A stretch of 64,000 nucleotides of DNA from Winogradskyella schleiferi (GCF_013394655.1 NZ_CP053351.1:2076501-2140500), one strand, 5' to 3'. Counted from the first letter of the stretch, positions 27,017 through 36,218 are shown. The notes: a model not told the origin generated them from the letters alone. Numbers and translations are program-made.

Positions 27017-27046
27017 AAAAGCCTTGAGTAGTCCTCAGGGCTTTTT
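27017..27046 (+). terminator. Terminator after the photolyase
   Basis: AAAAGCCTTGAG (27017-27028) and CTCAGGGCTTTT (27034-27045) pair over 12 bp with one G-T pair, followed by a T run. It lies 120 bases after the photolyase stop. Confidence 0.8.
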
Positions 27047-27138
27047 AATTATTGCAATAGTAAACCTATCCAATATTTATAAAAAATCGTAACAACTTTT
27101 CATTAACTTTAAAGCACTAATTTAAAATCAAAACAATT

Positions 27139-27504
27139 ATGAGCACTTGGAATGTTGCAAAGAAATGGAAAGAAATGTGCGAACAAGGTAAAAACATGGA
27201 ATGCATCAACGAGCTTTATGCGGACAATGTCACTAGCAGAGAAATGCCGGGAATGCCTGGCGATGAAGTTACATCTGGAAAACAAAACGTATGGAATAAA
27301 AGTAAAGATTGGTTAGATAATGTTACAGAATTTCACAGTAGCTCTATCAGCGAGCCTGTCGTGGCTGGCAATCATTTTACAGCTAAAATGGACTTTGATG
27401 TGACTTTTAAAGACAGAGGAAGATAACAGATGGAAGAACTCGCCGTTTTTGAAGTTAAAGATGGTAAAATTGCAAGTGAACAGTTTTTATATACCATGGA
27501 GTAA
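27139..27504 (+). pseudogene. SnoaL-like (NTF2-fold) protein interrupted by TAA
   Basis: The frame starts at ATG 27139 (MSTWNVAKKWKEMCEQGKNM) and reads as an NTF2-fold polyketide-cyclase-like protein up to FKDRGR. There TAA at 27424-27426 stops it. The same frame continues as QMEELAVFEVKDGKIASEQF and ends at TAA 27502-27504, exactly where a SnoaL domain should end (total 121 codons before the final stop). A single base change would restore it. It is either a recent nonsense mutation, a sequencing error or a read-through stop; the truncated 95-residue form lacks the last strands. Confidence 0.7.
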
Positions 27505-27540
27505 TTTTTAAATGAGAGTAAAGTGTGGAGTAAATTTGTC

Positions 27541-27602
27541 CTCAGTGGGCAGTCTTCAGTAAGCAGTCTCAGTTTCAGTCTCAGTCTCAGTATCAGTCTC
27601 AG
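27541..27602. repeat. CAGTCT/CAGT low-complexity intergenic repeat
   Basis: A run of CAGTCTC and CAGTTTC/CAGTATC variants, followed to about 27660 by degenerate AGTATTCAGT-type words. Same class as 3600-3646 and 4019-4085. No coding or promoter signal is seen from 27505 to 27721. Confidence 0.8.
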
Positions 27603-27721
27603 AAAAAAGTAAAAAGTGTGGAGTATGAAGTAGTAAGTATTCAGTACGCAGTTCTCGACTTGAACTTAAAATCAAAATTGTTTCGCAAATGAAGCTAATT
27701 TCCTTTGACAGGATAAATTGA

Positions 27722-27770
27722 AAAAAGTGTAAAATAATTGTTATTATTCATCAATTATTTTACACTTTTT
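27722..27770. terminator. Long AT-rich bidirectional terminator
   Basis: An 18-bp perfect stem (27722-27739 with 27753-27770) has a 13-base loop, with A and T runs at the ends. It lies between the SnoaL pseudogene and the 3' end of murA on the other strand and can terminate both. Confidence 0.85.
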
Positions 27771-27806
27771 ACGTCACGCTTCAAACTTCATGCTTCGTGC
27801 TTCAAC

Positions 27807-29123
27807 CTAATTCCCTTCCACACGTTCAATCTTAGCGCCAATCGCCCTTAAACGTTCGGCTATATTTTCGTAGCCTCTATCAATTTGTTCAATATTATGA
27901 ATAGTTGATGTGCCCTTTGCAGATAATGCAGCGATTAACAATGACACACCTGCTCTAATATCAGGAGAGGTCATGGTTGTTGCTTTTAATGTCGATTTAA
28001 AATCATGACCAATAACTGTTGCCCTGTGAGGGTCACAAAGAATAATCTTCGCTCCCATGTCAATCAATTTATCAACAAAGAACAAACGGCTTTCAAACAT
28101 TTTTTGATGTACAATCGCACTTCCTCTTGCTTGGGTTAAAACCGTAAGAATAATACTCAATAAATCTGGTGTAAATCCTGGCCAAGGTGCATCTGAAATG
28201 GTTAAAATAGAACCATCAATAAAGCTTTGCACTTCATAACCATCTGTATGCGCAGGAATGTGGATATCATCGCCTTGACGCTCAACCGTAATTCCTATTT
28301 TTCTAAATACGTTTGGTATCTGACCTAAATCATCCCAACTCACATTAGTAATAGTCAATTCACTTTTTGTCATAGCAGCCAAGCCTATCCAGCTACCAAT
28401 TTCAATCATATCTGGAAGCATTCTGTGACTTGTTCCTCCAAGCGAATCTACACCATCAATAGTTAATAGATTGGAACCAACACCAGAGATTTTTGCTCCC
28501 ATGCGATTTAGCATTTTGCACAATTGCTGTAAATAAGGTTCGCAAGCCGCATTATAGATAGTCGTTTTCCCTTCTGCTAAAACAGCAGCCATAACAATAT
28601 TTGCAGTTCCTGTTACAGAAGCTTCATCCAATAGCATGTAAGTTCCTTTTAGCTTTTTTGCTTCTACGCCATAAAATAATTCTTCTCTGTTATAACGAAA
28701 TTTAGCGCCAAGGTTAATAAAACCTTCAAAGTGTGTGTCTAAACGGCGACGACCAATTTTATCGCCTCCTGGTTTCGGAATGTATCCTTTACCGAAGCGT
28801 GCCAACAACGGCCCAACTATCATGATTGAACCTCTAAGCCCTTTCCCATCTTCTTTAAATTCTGCAGATTCTAAATAACCAAGATTGAGATCGTCTGCTT
28901 TAAAGGTGTAAGAACCTTTGCCTAATTTATTGATTTTAACACCGAGCTTTTTTAGTAAAGCAATGAGCTTATTGACATCAATAATATCTGGAATGTTATC
29001 TATCTGTACTTCTTCAGCAGTTAAGAGAACGGCACATAAAATTTGTAAAGCTTCGTTTTTTGCGCCTTGTGGTTGAATTTTCCCTTTGAGTTGGTGACCA
29101 CCTTCAATAATAAATGTACTCAT
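27807..29123 (-). CDS. murA: UDP-N-acetylglucosamine 1-carboxyvinyltransferase (MurA) with Asp at the fosfomycin site
   Basis: A 438-residue cytoplasmic enzyme that transfers enolpyruvate from PEP to UDP-GlcNAc, the first committed step of peptidoglycan synthesis. PQGAKNEALQ holds the catalytic Lys-Asn (residues 22-23). The loop that carries Cys115 in E. coli reads KPGGDKIGRRRLDTH, so the catalytic Cys is Asp at residue 121. This exchange is known from fosfomycin-resistant MurA enzymes in other phyla. The DUF4290 gene lies 5 bases upstream, in the same operon. Confidence 0.96.
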   Translation of the reverse strand: MSTFIIEGGHQLKGKIQPQGAKNEALQILCAVLLTAEEVQIDNIPDIIDVNKLIALLKKLGVKINKLGKGSYTFKADDLNLGYLESAEFKEDGKGLRGSIMIVGPLLARFGKGYIPKPGGDKIGRRRLDTHFEGFINLGAKFRYNREELFYGVEAKKLKGTYMLLDEASVTGTANIVMAAVLAEGKTTIYNAACEPYLQQLCKMLNRMGAKISGVGSNLLTIDGVDSLGGTSHRMLPDMIEIGSWIGLAAMTKSELTITNVSWDDLGQIPNVFRKIGITVERQGDDIHIPAHTDGYEVQSFIDGSILTISDAPWPGFTPDLLSIILTVLTQARGSAIVHQKMFESRLFFVDKLIDMGAKIILCDPHRATVIGHDFKSTLKATTMTSPDIRAGVSLLIAALSAKGTSTIHNIEQIDRGYENIAERLRAIGAKIERVEGN

Positions 29124-29128
29124 ACGTT

Positions 29129-29788
29129 TTAGTAACGTTTTCTGTTATTGGAATATTTTTTCTTATTAGAGTTGCTACTCTTTTTGTTGGAATTGCTTTT
29201 ACCACCATACTTAGACTTCGTTCGCATTAAACTTGTAGCATCCGTAAGATCTTCGTCGGTATTCTTCAAATTTATTTTTCCATCAGAAAGCTCATAGAGA
29301 TGATTGTATATTACATCATCTTCAACCGTATCCTTGTTCCAATTAAGAAAACACTTTTTCATATGGTTGGCTATGGTATAAGTCAAGGCTTCTTTTAATT
29401 CTCCATCTTCCCAACTTACGGCCACATCAATCATGGTCTTTATATTATTCCCATAAAAACGGTATTTAGGATGGTTTTGAGGATATTTCAAAGGTTCTGG
29501 TCGTGCCTGTATTTCTTCTTTCGACGGTTCGCCATAAGGTGCGTCCACATCGATTTCAAAATTCGACATAATGAACAATTGATCCCATAGTTTGTGCTGA
29601 AAATCTGGCACATCCCTTAGATGTGGTTGTAGATTTCCCATTACTGAAATAACAGCTTTGGCTACTTTATTGCGTTCTTCTTTCGTTTCGCGAGTCTTAG
29701 CATAATTAATCATTTTTTGCAAATGACGTCCATATTCTGGTATAATTAAATGCTCGCGCTCTGTGTTGTATTCTAAATTGTCAATCAA
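29129..29788 (-). CDS. DUF4290 family protein
   Basis: A 219-residue protein of a Bacteroidota-specific family (EYNTEREHLIIPEYGRHLQKMI at the start, then FRFYGNN-like KYRFYGNNIKTMID). The C-terminus is low-complexity and basic (Ser-Asn-Lys rich, last ~30 residues), which suggests nucleic acid or surface binding. Function unknown. It is probably cotranscribed with murA. Confidence 0.92.
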   Translation of the reverse strand: MIDNLEYNTEREHLIIPEYGRHLQKMINYAKTRETKEERNKVAKAVISVMGNLQPHLRDVPDFQHKLWDQLFIMSNFEIDVDAPYGEPSKEEIQARPEPLKYPQNHPKYRFYGNNIKTMIDVAVSWEDGELKEALTYTIANHMKKCFLNWNKDTVEDDVIYNHLYELSDGKINLKNTDEDLTDATSLMRTKSKYGGKSNSNKKSSNSNKKKYSNNRKRY

Positions 29789-29883
29789 AATTTTATAATA
29801 AAATGTGTAGTGTATATAGTTAAACCCGTAGTCTTTTTAGGTTTTGTTGCAAAATACGAAAAATTATGAAGCTTAACCGATAT

Positions 29884-30177
29884 TTATAAAGAAATTACCC
29901 CTTCAACATTTTCAGCGACCTCCTTATATTTAACGATCACGGCCTCAGGGTTTTTCATCCTAACGTTTATGGAAACACTCGTGTATTTTCCATTTTTGGA
30001 TTCGTTTGTGGTAATTACAGCGCCAAGGTCATTAAAAAGATTTTCTATATCCTTGATGCCAGAACCTTCGGAAAGTACAATGAATTTGTATAAATATTCC
30101 GCAGGCCATAGAGCTGTATCGTATAATTGCGATTTTAGTTTTTCGTAAAACTCTTCTGTTTTTTTAGAACTATCCAT
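29884..30177 (-). CDS. DUF493 family protein
   Basis: A 97-residue protein of the DUF493/YbeD-like fold (YEKLKSQL-like start, WPAEYLYKFIV, then YTSVSINVRMKNPEAVIVKYKEV). In E. coli YbeD sits near lipoate genes; function here is unknown. About 95 bases separate it from DUF4290 and 91 from the divergent ATPase gene. Confidence 0.88.
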   Translation of the reverse strand: MDSSKKTEEFYEKLKSQLYDTALWPAEYLYKFIVLSEGSGIKDIENLFNDLGAVITTNESKNGKYTSVSINVRMKNPEAVIVKYKEVAENVEGVISL

Positions 30178-30268
30178 AGTATTTTTTTTCAGCTATAAAG
30201 ATACATTTTACTTCACATTTTTTGGTTTAATTTTTTATCACGAATTTTACATCAAAAATTAACCCAAT

Positions 30269-30811
30269 TTGAATTCAAAAAAAGTCGTCATCGCAGGTGG
30301 TCCAGGTACTGGAAAAACCACTATTATCAATGAGTTGAAAAAACGTGGTTTTATTTGTTATGATGAAATCTCTCGGCAAATTACACTACAAGCTAGAAAA
30401 GATGGCATTGAGCAACTTTTTTTAACCGAACCTTTATTATTTAGTGAAAAACTGTTGGATGGCAGAACGCAACAATTTAAAGCAGCTGAACAGGAGTCCG
30501 AATCGGTTGTTTTTTTAGACCGAGGCATTCCCGATGTTTTAGCCTATATGGATTATATTGGCGATACCTACCCAGACCATTTTGTTGAAGCCTGCAACAC
30601 ACATAACTATGATAACATCTTCATTTTAGCACCTTGGCAAGACATTTTTACAAGTGATAGTGAACGTTATGAAAATTTTGAAGAAGCTATTGAAATTCAT
30701 CAGCATTTATTGAACACTTATAAGCGATTTGGTTATAATTTAGTTGATGTTCCTTTCGGTAGTGTAGAAATTAGGGCAGATTTTATTCTAGAGTCCTTAA
30801 ATTTGCAGTAA
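30269..30811 (+). CDS. AAA-type ATP-binding protein (NadR-like kinase fold)
   Basis: A 180-residue P-loop protein: Walker A GGPGTGKTTIINELKKRG at residues 9-26 and VVFLDRGIPDVLAYMDY as the Walker B/substrate region. It resembles a small nucleoside/nucleotide kinase of the AAA_28 type. The start is TTG at 30269, directly before the P-loop region, with a stop codon a few codons upstream in frame. The stop overlaps the recQ ATG by one base, so it is coupled to DNA repair genes. Confidence 0.85.
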   Translation: MNSKKVVIAGGPGTGKTTIINELKKRGFICYDEISRQITLQARKDGIEQLFLTEPLLFSEKLLDGRTQQFKAAEQESESVVFLDRGIPDVLAYMDYIGDTYPDHFVEACNTHNYDNIFILAPWQDIFTSDSERYENFEEAIEIHQHLLNTYKRFGYNLVDVPFGSVEIRADFILESLNLQ

Positions 30812-32706
30812 TGCATCCTATAGAAGTTTTAGAACGGTATTGGCATCACACGTCATTTAGACCGTTGCAAGAAAAGATTATCACTGCGGTTCTAAACCAA
30901 GAGGATACCTTTGCGCTGCTTCCAACTGGAGGTGGAAAATCGGTTTGTTTTCAGATTCCTGCGTTAATACAAGATGGGATTTGTATTGTCATTTCGCCAT
31001 TGATTGCCTTGATGAAAGACCAAGTGAATACTTTAAAAGAAAAAGGCATTAAAGCCATTGCCTTAACTTCTGGTATGTCTTACAAGGACTTAGATACACA
31101 ATTAGACAATTGCATTTACGGCAACTATAAATTTCTATACCTCTCGCCAGAACGCTTGCAACAAAATTTGGTACAAGAGCGGATTCAACAAATGAAAGTG
31201 AATTTAATTGCGGTCGATGAAGCGCATTGTATAAGTCAATGGGGAAATGATTTTAGACCTGCGTATAAAAACATTGCAGTTTTAAGACAGATGCATCCTC
31301 ATGTGAATTGTATTGCCTTAACAGCTACGGCAAAACATAATGTCGTTGATGATATCATTGAAAATCTTGATTTTATCAATCCTAAAATATTCAAAGCCTC
31401 TTTTGCTAGACCAAACATCGCATACTATGTTATTCATACTGATGATAAATTATTTCAGCTCGAACGTCTGCTGAAAACCCATTCCGGTTCGTCTATTATA
31501 TATGTTAGAAACAGAAGGGCAACGACAGAGATTAACAATTTTTTGAATGCCAAAGGTTTTTCATCCACGTTCTATCATGGTGGTATTACTAATAAAGAAA
31601 AGCAAGAACGTTTGTACCAGTGGACTAATGGACAGATAGAGATTATAGTGGCCACCACGGCCTTTGGGATGGGAATTGATAAAGCCAATGTAAGAACCGT
31701 TATCCATTATAATTTACCCGAAAGTTTAGAAAGTTATTATCAGGAAGCTGGAAGAGCTGGTCGTGATGGAAACTTGGCTCACGCGATAATTCTCAAACAA
31801 CATATAGACGAAGATCATCTGCGAGGTCAATTTTTAAGCACCTTGCCTTCTGTAGCTTTTGTGAAAACAGTTTATAACAAGCTGAGCAATTATTTTCAAA
31901 TTTCTTATGGAGAAGGCGAAAACACCTTGCATCATTTCGATTTTAAATCCTTCTGCACTCACTATAAATTAAGTGCGAGCATAACCTACAATGCCTTATT
32001 ATTGTTAGACCGAAATGCGATTATTACTTTGACACAGCATTTTAATTTCAGGACTAAGATTCAATTTGTAACGACTAATGCGGTTTTATTTCGGTATTTA
32101 GAAACACATCTGGATCTGAACATTTTAGTAAAAATATTACTTAGAACTTATGGAGGCATTTTTGATTATGAAACCAAAGTAAACCTTAGTTTGATTATTA
32201 AAAAAGCCAATCTTTCAGAGAAACAAGTGATTGAGCAATTGCAACGTTTAGAAAAAGATGAAGTGATCAGTCTTCAATTGGCAAATACCGATTCTGAAAT
32301 CACCTTTTTAAAACCTCGTGAAGATGATATTACTATTAATCCCATCGCCAAAACTATAGAACAACAGCACACTTTAAAACATCAACAAATTGAATCTGTG
32401 TTGCAGTATATCCAAAATGATTCGGTTTGCAGAAGCCAACAACTTCTGCACTATTTTGGAGAAAAATCCAACAAAACCTGTGGTAGATGTTCCGTTTGTT
32501 TAGCGCAAGCTTCAAACATTAATAAGGCTTCAACCAAAACTATTTCAAATGAAATTATAAAATATTTAGAATCTGGTCCGTTATCTTCGCGACAACTATT
32601 ACCGAAGATTAATTGTTCGGAGAAGTTACTTTTAAAAAGCCTTTCAGAATTAATAGAACTAAAAAAAATTAAATTAACCACAGCTAATACTTACACCTTA
32701 ATATGA
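30811..32706 (+). CDS. recQ: RecQ family ATP-dependent DNA helicase
   Basis: A 631-residue 3'-5' DNA helicase for recombination and repair. Motifs: LLPTGGGKSVCFQIPAL (I), AVDEAHCISQWGNDFR (II), ALTATA (III), YYQEAGRAGRDG (VI). The zinc ligands are in CRSQQLLHYFGE and CGRCSVC. The C-terminal ~60 residues look like a winged-helix segment; no full HRDC domain is evident. It overlaps the preceding ATPase by one base and fmt by four. Confidence 0.95.
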   Translation: MHPIEVLERYWHHTSFRPLQEKIITAVLNQEDTFALLPTGGGKSVCFQIPALIQDGICIVISPLIALMKDQVNTLKEKGIKAIALTSGMSYKDLDTQLDNCIYGNYKFLYLSPERLQQNLVQERIQQMKVNLIAVDEAHCISQWGNDFRPAYKNIAVLRQMHPHVNCIALTATAKHNVVDDIIENLDFINPKIFKASFARPNIAYYVIHTDDKLFQLERLLKTHSGSSIIYVRNRRATTEINNFLNAKGFSSTFYHGGITNKEKQERLYQWTNGQIEIIVATTAFGMGIDKANVRTVIHYNLPESLESYYQEAGRAGRDGNLAHAIILKQHIDEDHLRGQFLSTLPSVAFVKTVYNKLSNYFQISYGEGENTLHHFDFKSFCTHYKLSASITYNALLLLDRNAIITLTQHFNFRTKIQFVTTNAVLFRYLETHLDLNILVKILLRTYGGIFDYETKVNLSLIIKKANLSEKQVIEQLQRLEKDEVISLQLANTDSEITFLKPREDDITINPIAKTIEQQHTLKHQQIESVLQYIQNDSVCRSQQLLHYFGEKSNKTCGRCSVCLAQASNINKASTKTISNEIIKYLESGPLSSRQLLPKINCSEKLLLKSLSELIELKKIKLTTANTYTLI

Positions 32707-33662
32707 CGAAAAAACGTGACTTGCGCATTGTTTTTATGGGTACACCAGATTTTGCGGTTGCGACATTAAAAGCACTAATTGACCATAAATATAAAGTAGT
32801 TGGCGTCATCACAGCACCAGACAGACCAGCAGGAAGAGGGCAAAAACTGAGAGCTTCAGCCGTAAAAGAATTTGCTTTAGAACACAATTTGAACGTGCTG
32901 CAACCAACCAACTTAAAAGCCGAATCTTTTATTGAAGAACTAAAAGCATTACATGCCAATTTACAAATTATCGTGGCGTTTAGAATGTTACCAAAAGTAG
33001 TATGGCAAATGCCAGAATATGGCACATTTAATCTTCATGCGTCATTATTACCACAATATAGAGGTGCTGCACCAATCCATTGGGCAATTATCAATGGCGA
33101 AACTAAAACTGGCGTGACCACCTTTTTTATAGATGAAAAAATTGATACTGGAGCTATCATTCAAAACCAAGAAACTGATATAGGAAATTCTACAACCGTT
33201 GGCGAATTGCATGATGAGTTAATGGCTATAGGAAGCGATTTGGTTATTAAAACAGTTAAACAGATTGAAAACGATTCTGTAACAACTACAATTCAGCCAC
33301 CAAACGACGACTTAAAGACAGCCTACAAGCTCAATCGTGAAAACTGTAAAATTGATTGGTCGCAACCTATAGATACCATATACAATAAAATTAGAGGCTT
33401 AAATCCGTTTCCAACGGCTTGGTGCTATTTAGATAATAATGAAAAAAAGCAGGTATCAGTAAAAATTTACGGTGTCGAAAAAATTAAAGAAGACCATGAT
33501 TATGAAAATGGAAAATTAATCACTAGCAAAGATGAGTTAAAAGTCGCATGTCAAGGCGGTTATATAAATATCCAAGAAATTCAATTGCCTGGAAAACGCA
33601 AAATGGATGTAAAATCGCTTTTAAACGGCTTCGATTTTTCGGAATCTGCAAAACTGCTGTAA
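32703..33662 (+). CDS. fmt: Methionyl-tRNA formyltransferase
   Basis: A 319-residue enzyme that formylates the initiator Met-tRNA. Family motifs: IVFMGTPDFAVATLKALI, GVITAPDRPAGRGQKL, FNLHASLLPQYRGAAPIHWAI (the catalytic Asn-His region) and ETGVT-like KTGVTTFFIDEKIDTG. Full length. Its start overlaps the end of recQ by 4 bases (ATGA). Confidence 0.96.
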   Translation: MTKKRDLRIVFMGTPDFAVATLKALIDHKYKVVGVITAPDRPAGRGQKLRASAVKEFALEHNLNVLQPTNLKAESFIEELKALHANLQIIVAFRMLPKVVWQMPEYGTFNLHASLLPQYRGAAPIHWAIINGETKTGVTTFFIDEKIDTGAIIQNQETDIGNSTTVGELHDELMAIGSDLVIKTVKQIENDSVTTTIQPPNDDLKTAYKLNRENCKIDWSQPIDTIYNKIRGLNPFPTAWCYLDNNEKKQVSVKIYGVEKIKEDHDYENGKLITSKDELKVACQGGYINIQEIQLPGKRKMDVKSLLNGFDFSESAKLL

Positions 33663-33766
33663 ACCCTTATTACCATTGGTTTTGTAAAAAAACCGTTAAA
33701 ATACATAGCCTTTATTAACAAATGCTATAAGTTATCAACAAAATCCCGTATTTCCCTTGCTATTAC

Positions 33767-33796
33767 TTGTGTAGCTTAATATTCCTAATAATTTTG
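33767..33796 (+). promoter_or_regulatory. Bacteroidota-type promoter of the HU gene
   Basis: TTG at 33767-33769, a 19-base spacer and TAATTTTG at 33789-33796, about 60 bases before the HU start. Confidence 0.7.
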
Positions 33797-33857
33797 TGTA
33801 CGGATTTTAAAGAACTACTTTTTTAGAACCAATTTTTAACAATTAAAATAAACATTT

Positions 33858-34130
33858 ATGAACAAAACAGATTTAATCAACGGAATGGCAGAGAATGCTG
33901 GAATCACAAAAGCAGCTGCTAAAAAAGCATTAGACTCATTATTAGTTGACATCGAAGGGGCATTACAAAAAGGAAACAGAGTTTCTTTAGTAGGATTTGG
34001 TTCTTGGTCAGTTTCTAGAAGAGCTGCAAGAGATGGAAGAAACCCACAAACTGGAAAGACTATAAAAATCAAAGCTAAAAATGTAGTAAAATTTAAGGCA
34101 GGTTCTGACTTAAGTAGTGCTGTAAATTAA
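33858..34130 (+). CDS. HU family DNA-binding protein
   Basis: A 90-residue histone-like protein of normal family length that bends and compacts DNA as a dimer. The start MNKTDLINGMAENAGITKAAAKKALDS and the DNA-arm region FGSWSVSRRAARDGRNPQTGKTIKIKA are canonical (GRNPxTG). It has its own promoter and terminator, so it is monocistronic and probably highly expressed. HU could also assist recombination at the nearby tRNA-Met att site. Confidence 0.97.
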   Translation: MNKTDLINGMAENAGITKAAAKKALDSLLVDIEGALQKGNRVSLVGFGSWSVSRRAARDGRNPQTGKTIKIKAKNVVKFKAGSDLSSAVN

Positions 34131-34153
34131 GACATTTTTTGTTTGAAATACAG

Positions 34154-34180
34154 AACCTGCTCCATGAGCAGGTTTTTTTT
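34154..34180 (+). terminator. Terminator after HU
   Basis: AACCTGCTC (34154-34162) pairs with GAGCAGGTT (34166-34174) around a 3-base loop, followed by a run of T. It starts 23 bases after the HU stop. Confidence 0.9.
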
Positions 34181-34260
34181 TGCTCTAATTTTGAGCTAAT
34201 TAGTTGCTTTTTAAACAAAAAAAACATAGATTTAATCAACCGTTAAACTTAACAACCAAA

Positions 34261-34815
34261 ATGAACAAGCCCGAAAAAGGCAATTTATTAATTGCTGAAC
34301 CATCCATTATCGGTGATATTTCATTTAATCGTGCCGTGATTCTTTTAGCAGATCATAACGATTTAGGTTCGGTTGGGTTTATTTTAAACAAGCCTTTAAA
34401 TTACAATCTTAAAGATCTTATTGAAGATACAGAATCTGAGTTTCCTGTATATAATGGTGGTCCTGTAGAACAGGATAATCTTTATTTTATTCATAAATCT
34501 CCAGAATTGATTCCAAATAGCATAGAAATTTCCAATGGTATATTTTGGGGAGGCGATTTTACAGTAGTGCTTAATCTTATTAATGAAGAAAAAATTTCTA
34601 GTGAAGATATTCGTTTCTTTTTGGGTTATTCCGGTTGGGACGAACAGCAATTAGATAGTGAACTAAAATCTAATGCATGGTTGGTTTCAGAAAATATATA
34701 TTCTAAAGAAATTATTTCTAAATCGTGTGTTACCTTTTGGCGCGAAAAAATGTTAGAACTTGGAGGCGATTATAGTATTTGGTCCAATGCTCCTGAGAAT
34801 CCTAGTTATAATTAA
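34261..34815 (+). CDS. YqgE/AlgH family protein
   Basis: A 184-residue protein (MNKPEKGNLLIAEPSIIGDISFNRAVILL). The ATG at 34261 is preferred over an upstream TTG at 34204, because the family motif GxLLIAxP begins right after it. Family members are linked to alginate regulation in Pseudomonas but their function is unclear. The GFILNKPLNY and GGPVEQDNLYFIH segments are present. It is convergent with the aminotransferase gene, with a 4-base gap. Confidence 0.92.
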   Translation: MNKPEKGNLLIAEPSIIGDISFNRAVILLADHNDLGSVGFILNKPLNYNLKDLIEDTESEFPVYNGGPVEQDNLYFIHKSPELIPNSIEISNGIFWGGDFTVVLNLINEEKISSEDIRFFLGYSGWDEQQLDSELKSNAWLVSENIYSKEIISKSCVTFWREKMLELGGDYSIWSNAPENPSYN

Positions 34816-34819
34816 TAGT

Positions 34820-35671
34820 CTATAGTAGTCTCAATTTTGCATTTAACTTGTCAACAAGACTCTGAGCAAAATCAGTTCCATATTCTTTTTTACGATACTT
34901 AGTGATTGGAACAATCCCTTTTATAACATTGGTAATAAACAACTCATCAGCTTTTTGAAGTTCAAATGGACTGATGGAGGCTTCTTCTATAGTGATGTTA
35001 ACGTCTTTCGATAATAATTCTAGAATTTGCTTACGCATCACCCCTTTGAGACATCCATCTTCTAAAGGCGGTGTCTTTATAGTATCACCTTTTACCAAGA
35101 ATAAATTTCCGTTTAAGGCTTCGATGACACTTTTGTTGGTGTTTAAAACCAAACAATTGTCAAAATCATTTTCCATGGCATAGATACTACCAATGACTTG
35201 TATATTTTTACTATTGGACTTTAAACCAGATAATAATCCAGGCGCCATTAAATAATCCTTATACAATTCTACAATGCACTTCCCATTGGTATCAATGGTA
35301 TAAAAGGGATTGAGGTGCGGTTCTACACTGATATTAAATTGCACATTAGCATCGTCTGAAGGTAAGTATTTGCCACCTTCACCTCTATCGACATTCAGTC
35401 TTACTCGAGCAGAAGCTTGTAATAATTTGTTGGCGTCTAGAGTTTTTAAAATTTCGGACTCTAAGAATTCCATAGTAAAATTCATGGGAATATCCATTCT
35501 AAGAATGCGCATGGAAGACATCAACCTAAAATAATGATCTTCCCAAAAAAAGATAGTTCCATTGACGACTTTTAAGGTTTCGAAAAGAGCGTCGCCATAT
35601 TTGTATCCTCTATTTTGAATGGAGAGTTTTGAATCTGTTTCAGTAAGAAGTGTTCCGTTATAATTGATCAT
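34820..35671 (-). CDS. Aminotransferase class IV (PabC/IlvE-like)
   Basis: A 283-residue PLP enzyme of fold type IV (branched-chain aminotransferase or 4-amino-4-deoxychorismate lyase type). YKYGDALFETLKVVNG and FFWEDHYFRLMSSMRIL are typical. A Lys in the LKSNSKN region is the PLP candidate, and GCLKGVMRKQIL is the conserved late motif. The short length and lack of ilv genes favour a PabC-like role in folate synthesis, but this is not settled. Its start codon lies next to the terminator of the upstream START-like gene. Confidence 0.88.
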   Translation of the reverse strand: MINYNGTLLTETDSKLSIQNRGYKYGDALFETLKVVNGTIFFWEDHYFRLMSSMRILRMDIPMNFTMEFLESEILKTLDANKLLQASARVRLNVDRGEGGKYLPSDDANVQFNISVEPHLNPFYTIDTNGKCIVELYKDYLMAPGLLSGLKSNSKNIQVIGSIYAMENDFDNCLVLNTNKSVIEALNGNLFLVKGDTIKTPPLEDGCLKGVMRKQILELLSKDVNITIEEASISPFELQKADELFITNVIKGIVPITKYRKKEYGTDFAQSLVDKLNAKLRLL

Positions 35672-35678
35672 AAAAAAA

Positions 35679-35708
35679 TCCCGATTTAGTTTAAAAATTA
35701 AATCGGGA
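35679..35708 (-). terminator. Terminator of the START-like gene (minus strand)
   Basis: TCCCGATTTA (35679-35688) and TAAATCGGGA (35699-35708) form a perfect 10-bp stem. Read on the minus strand it is followed by a run of T, which ends 1-2 bases before the aminotransferase start codon. The latter must therefore be read from read-through or from a promoter inside this region. Confidence 0.75.
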
Positions 35709-35738
35709 CAAAGATATATTAGTTTAATTATTTAGCGG

Positions 35739-36131
35739 CTATCGCGATCCTAAAACTTGTTTCAGACTTCCTATTTGGTTTGTCCATAACATTTTTCCTT
35801 CGTCTATCTCATCTTCTTCTGCAAAATCCGTAATCATCAAAGACACATCTTTTGTGATTTCGTCCACTTGAATACGAATTTCAAAATAATAGGCAGAGCC
35901 ATCTTCATCATCGCTTACCCAACGGAACTTAATACGTTCACCAGTCTTTTTGCTTAATAGTTTGGCCTGCTCCTCTGAACCATCCCAAATAAAAGTGAAT
36001 AGTTCGCCACGAGAGTTAACATTATCCGCAAACCATTCTGATAAGCCTGAAGGCGTAGATATGTATGTATATATTAGTGCTGGTGATGCTTGGATCACAA
36101 ACTCCATTTCATATTTTTCTTTATCGTCCAT
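35739..36131 (-). CDS. START-like domain protein
   Basis: A 130-residue acidic helix-grip protein (SRPBCC/AHSA1-like) found in Bacteroidota: MEFVIQASPALIYTYISTP, GLSEWFADNV, and RWVSDDEDGSAYYFEIR. It probably binds a hydrophobic ligand or partner protein; function unknown. It runs opposite to the tRNA-Met gene and ends at a clear terminator. Confidence 0.9.
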   Translation of the reverse strand: MDDKEKYEMEFVIQASPALIYTYISTPSGLSEWFADNVNSRGELFTFIWDGSEEQAKLLSKKTGERIKFRWVSDDEDGSAYYFEIRIQVDEITKDVSLMITDFAEEDEIDEGKMLWTNQIGSLKQVLGSR

Positions 36132-36218
36132 AAATACATTAATTATTTGCTCAATATATACAATTATAGTTGAGTTTTAAACATTAAGTTTAAAATTATT
36201 TTTTTTAGTTTTTATTGT

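Noticed and set aside
34204..34260. Upstream TTG start for the YqgE gene
   Set aside because: The extra 19 residues are basic and unlike the family; the conserved N-terminus begins just after the ATG at 34261.
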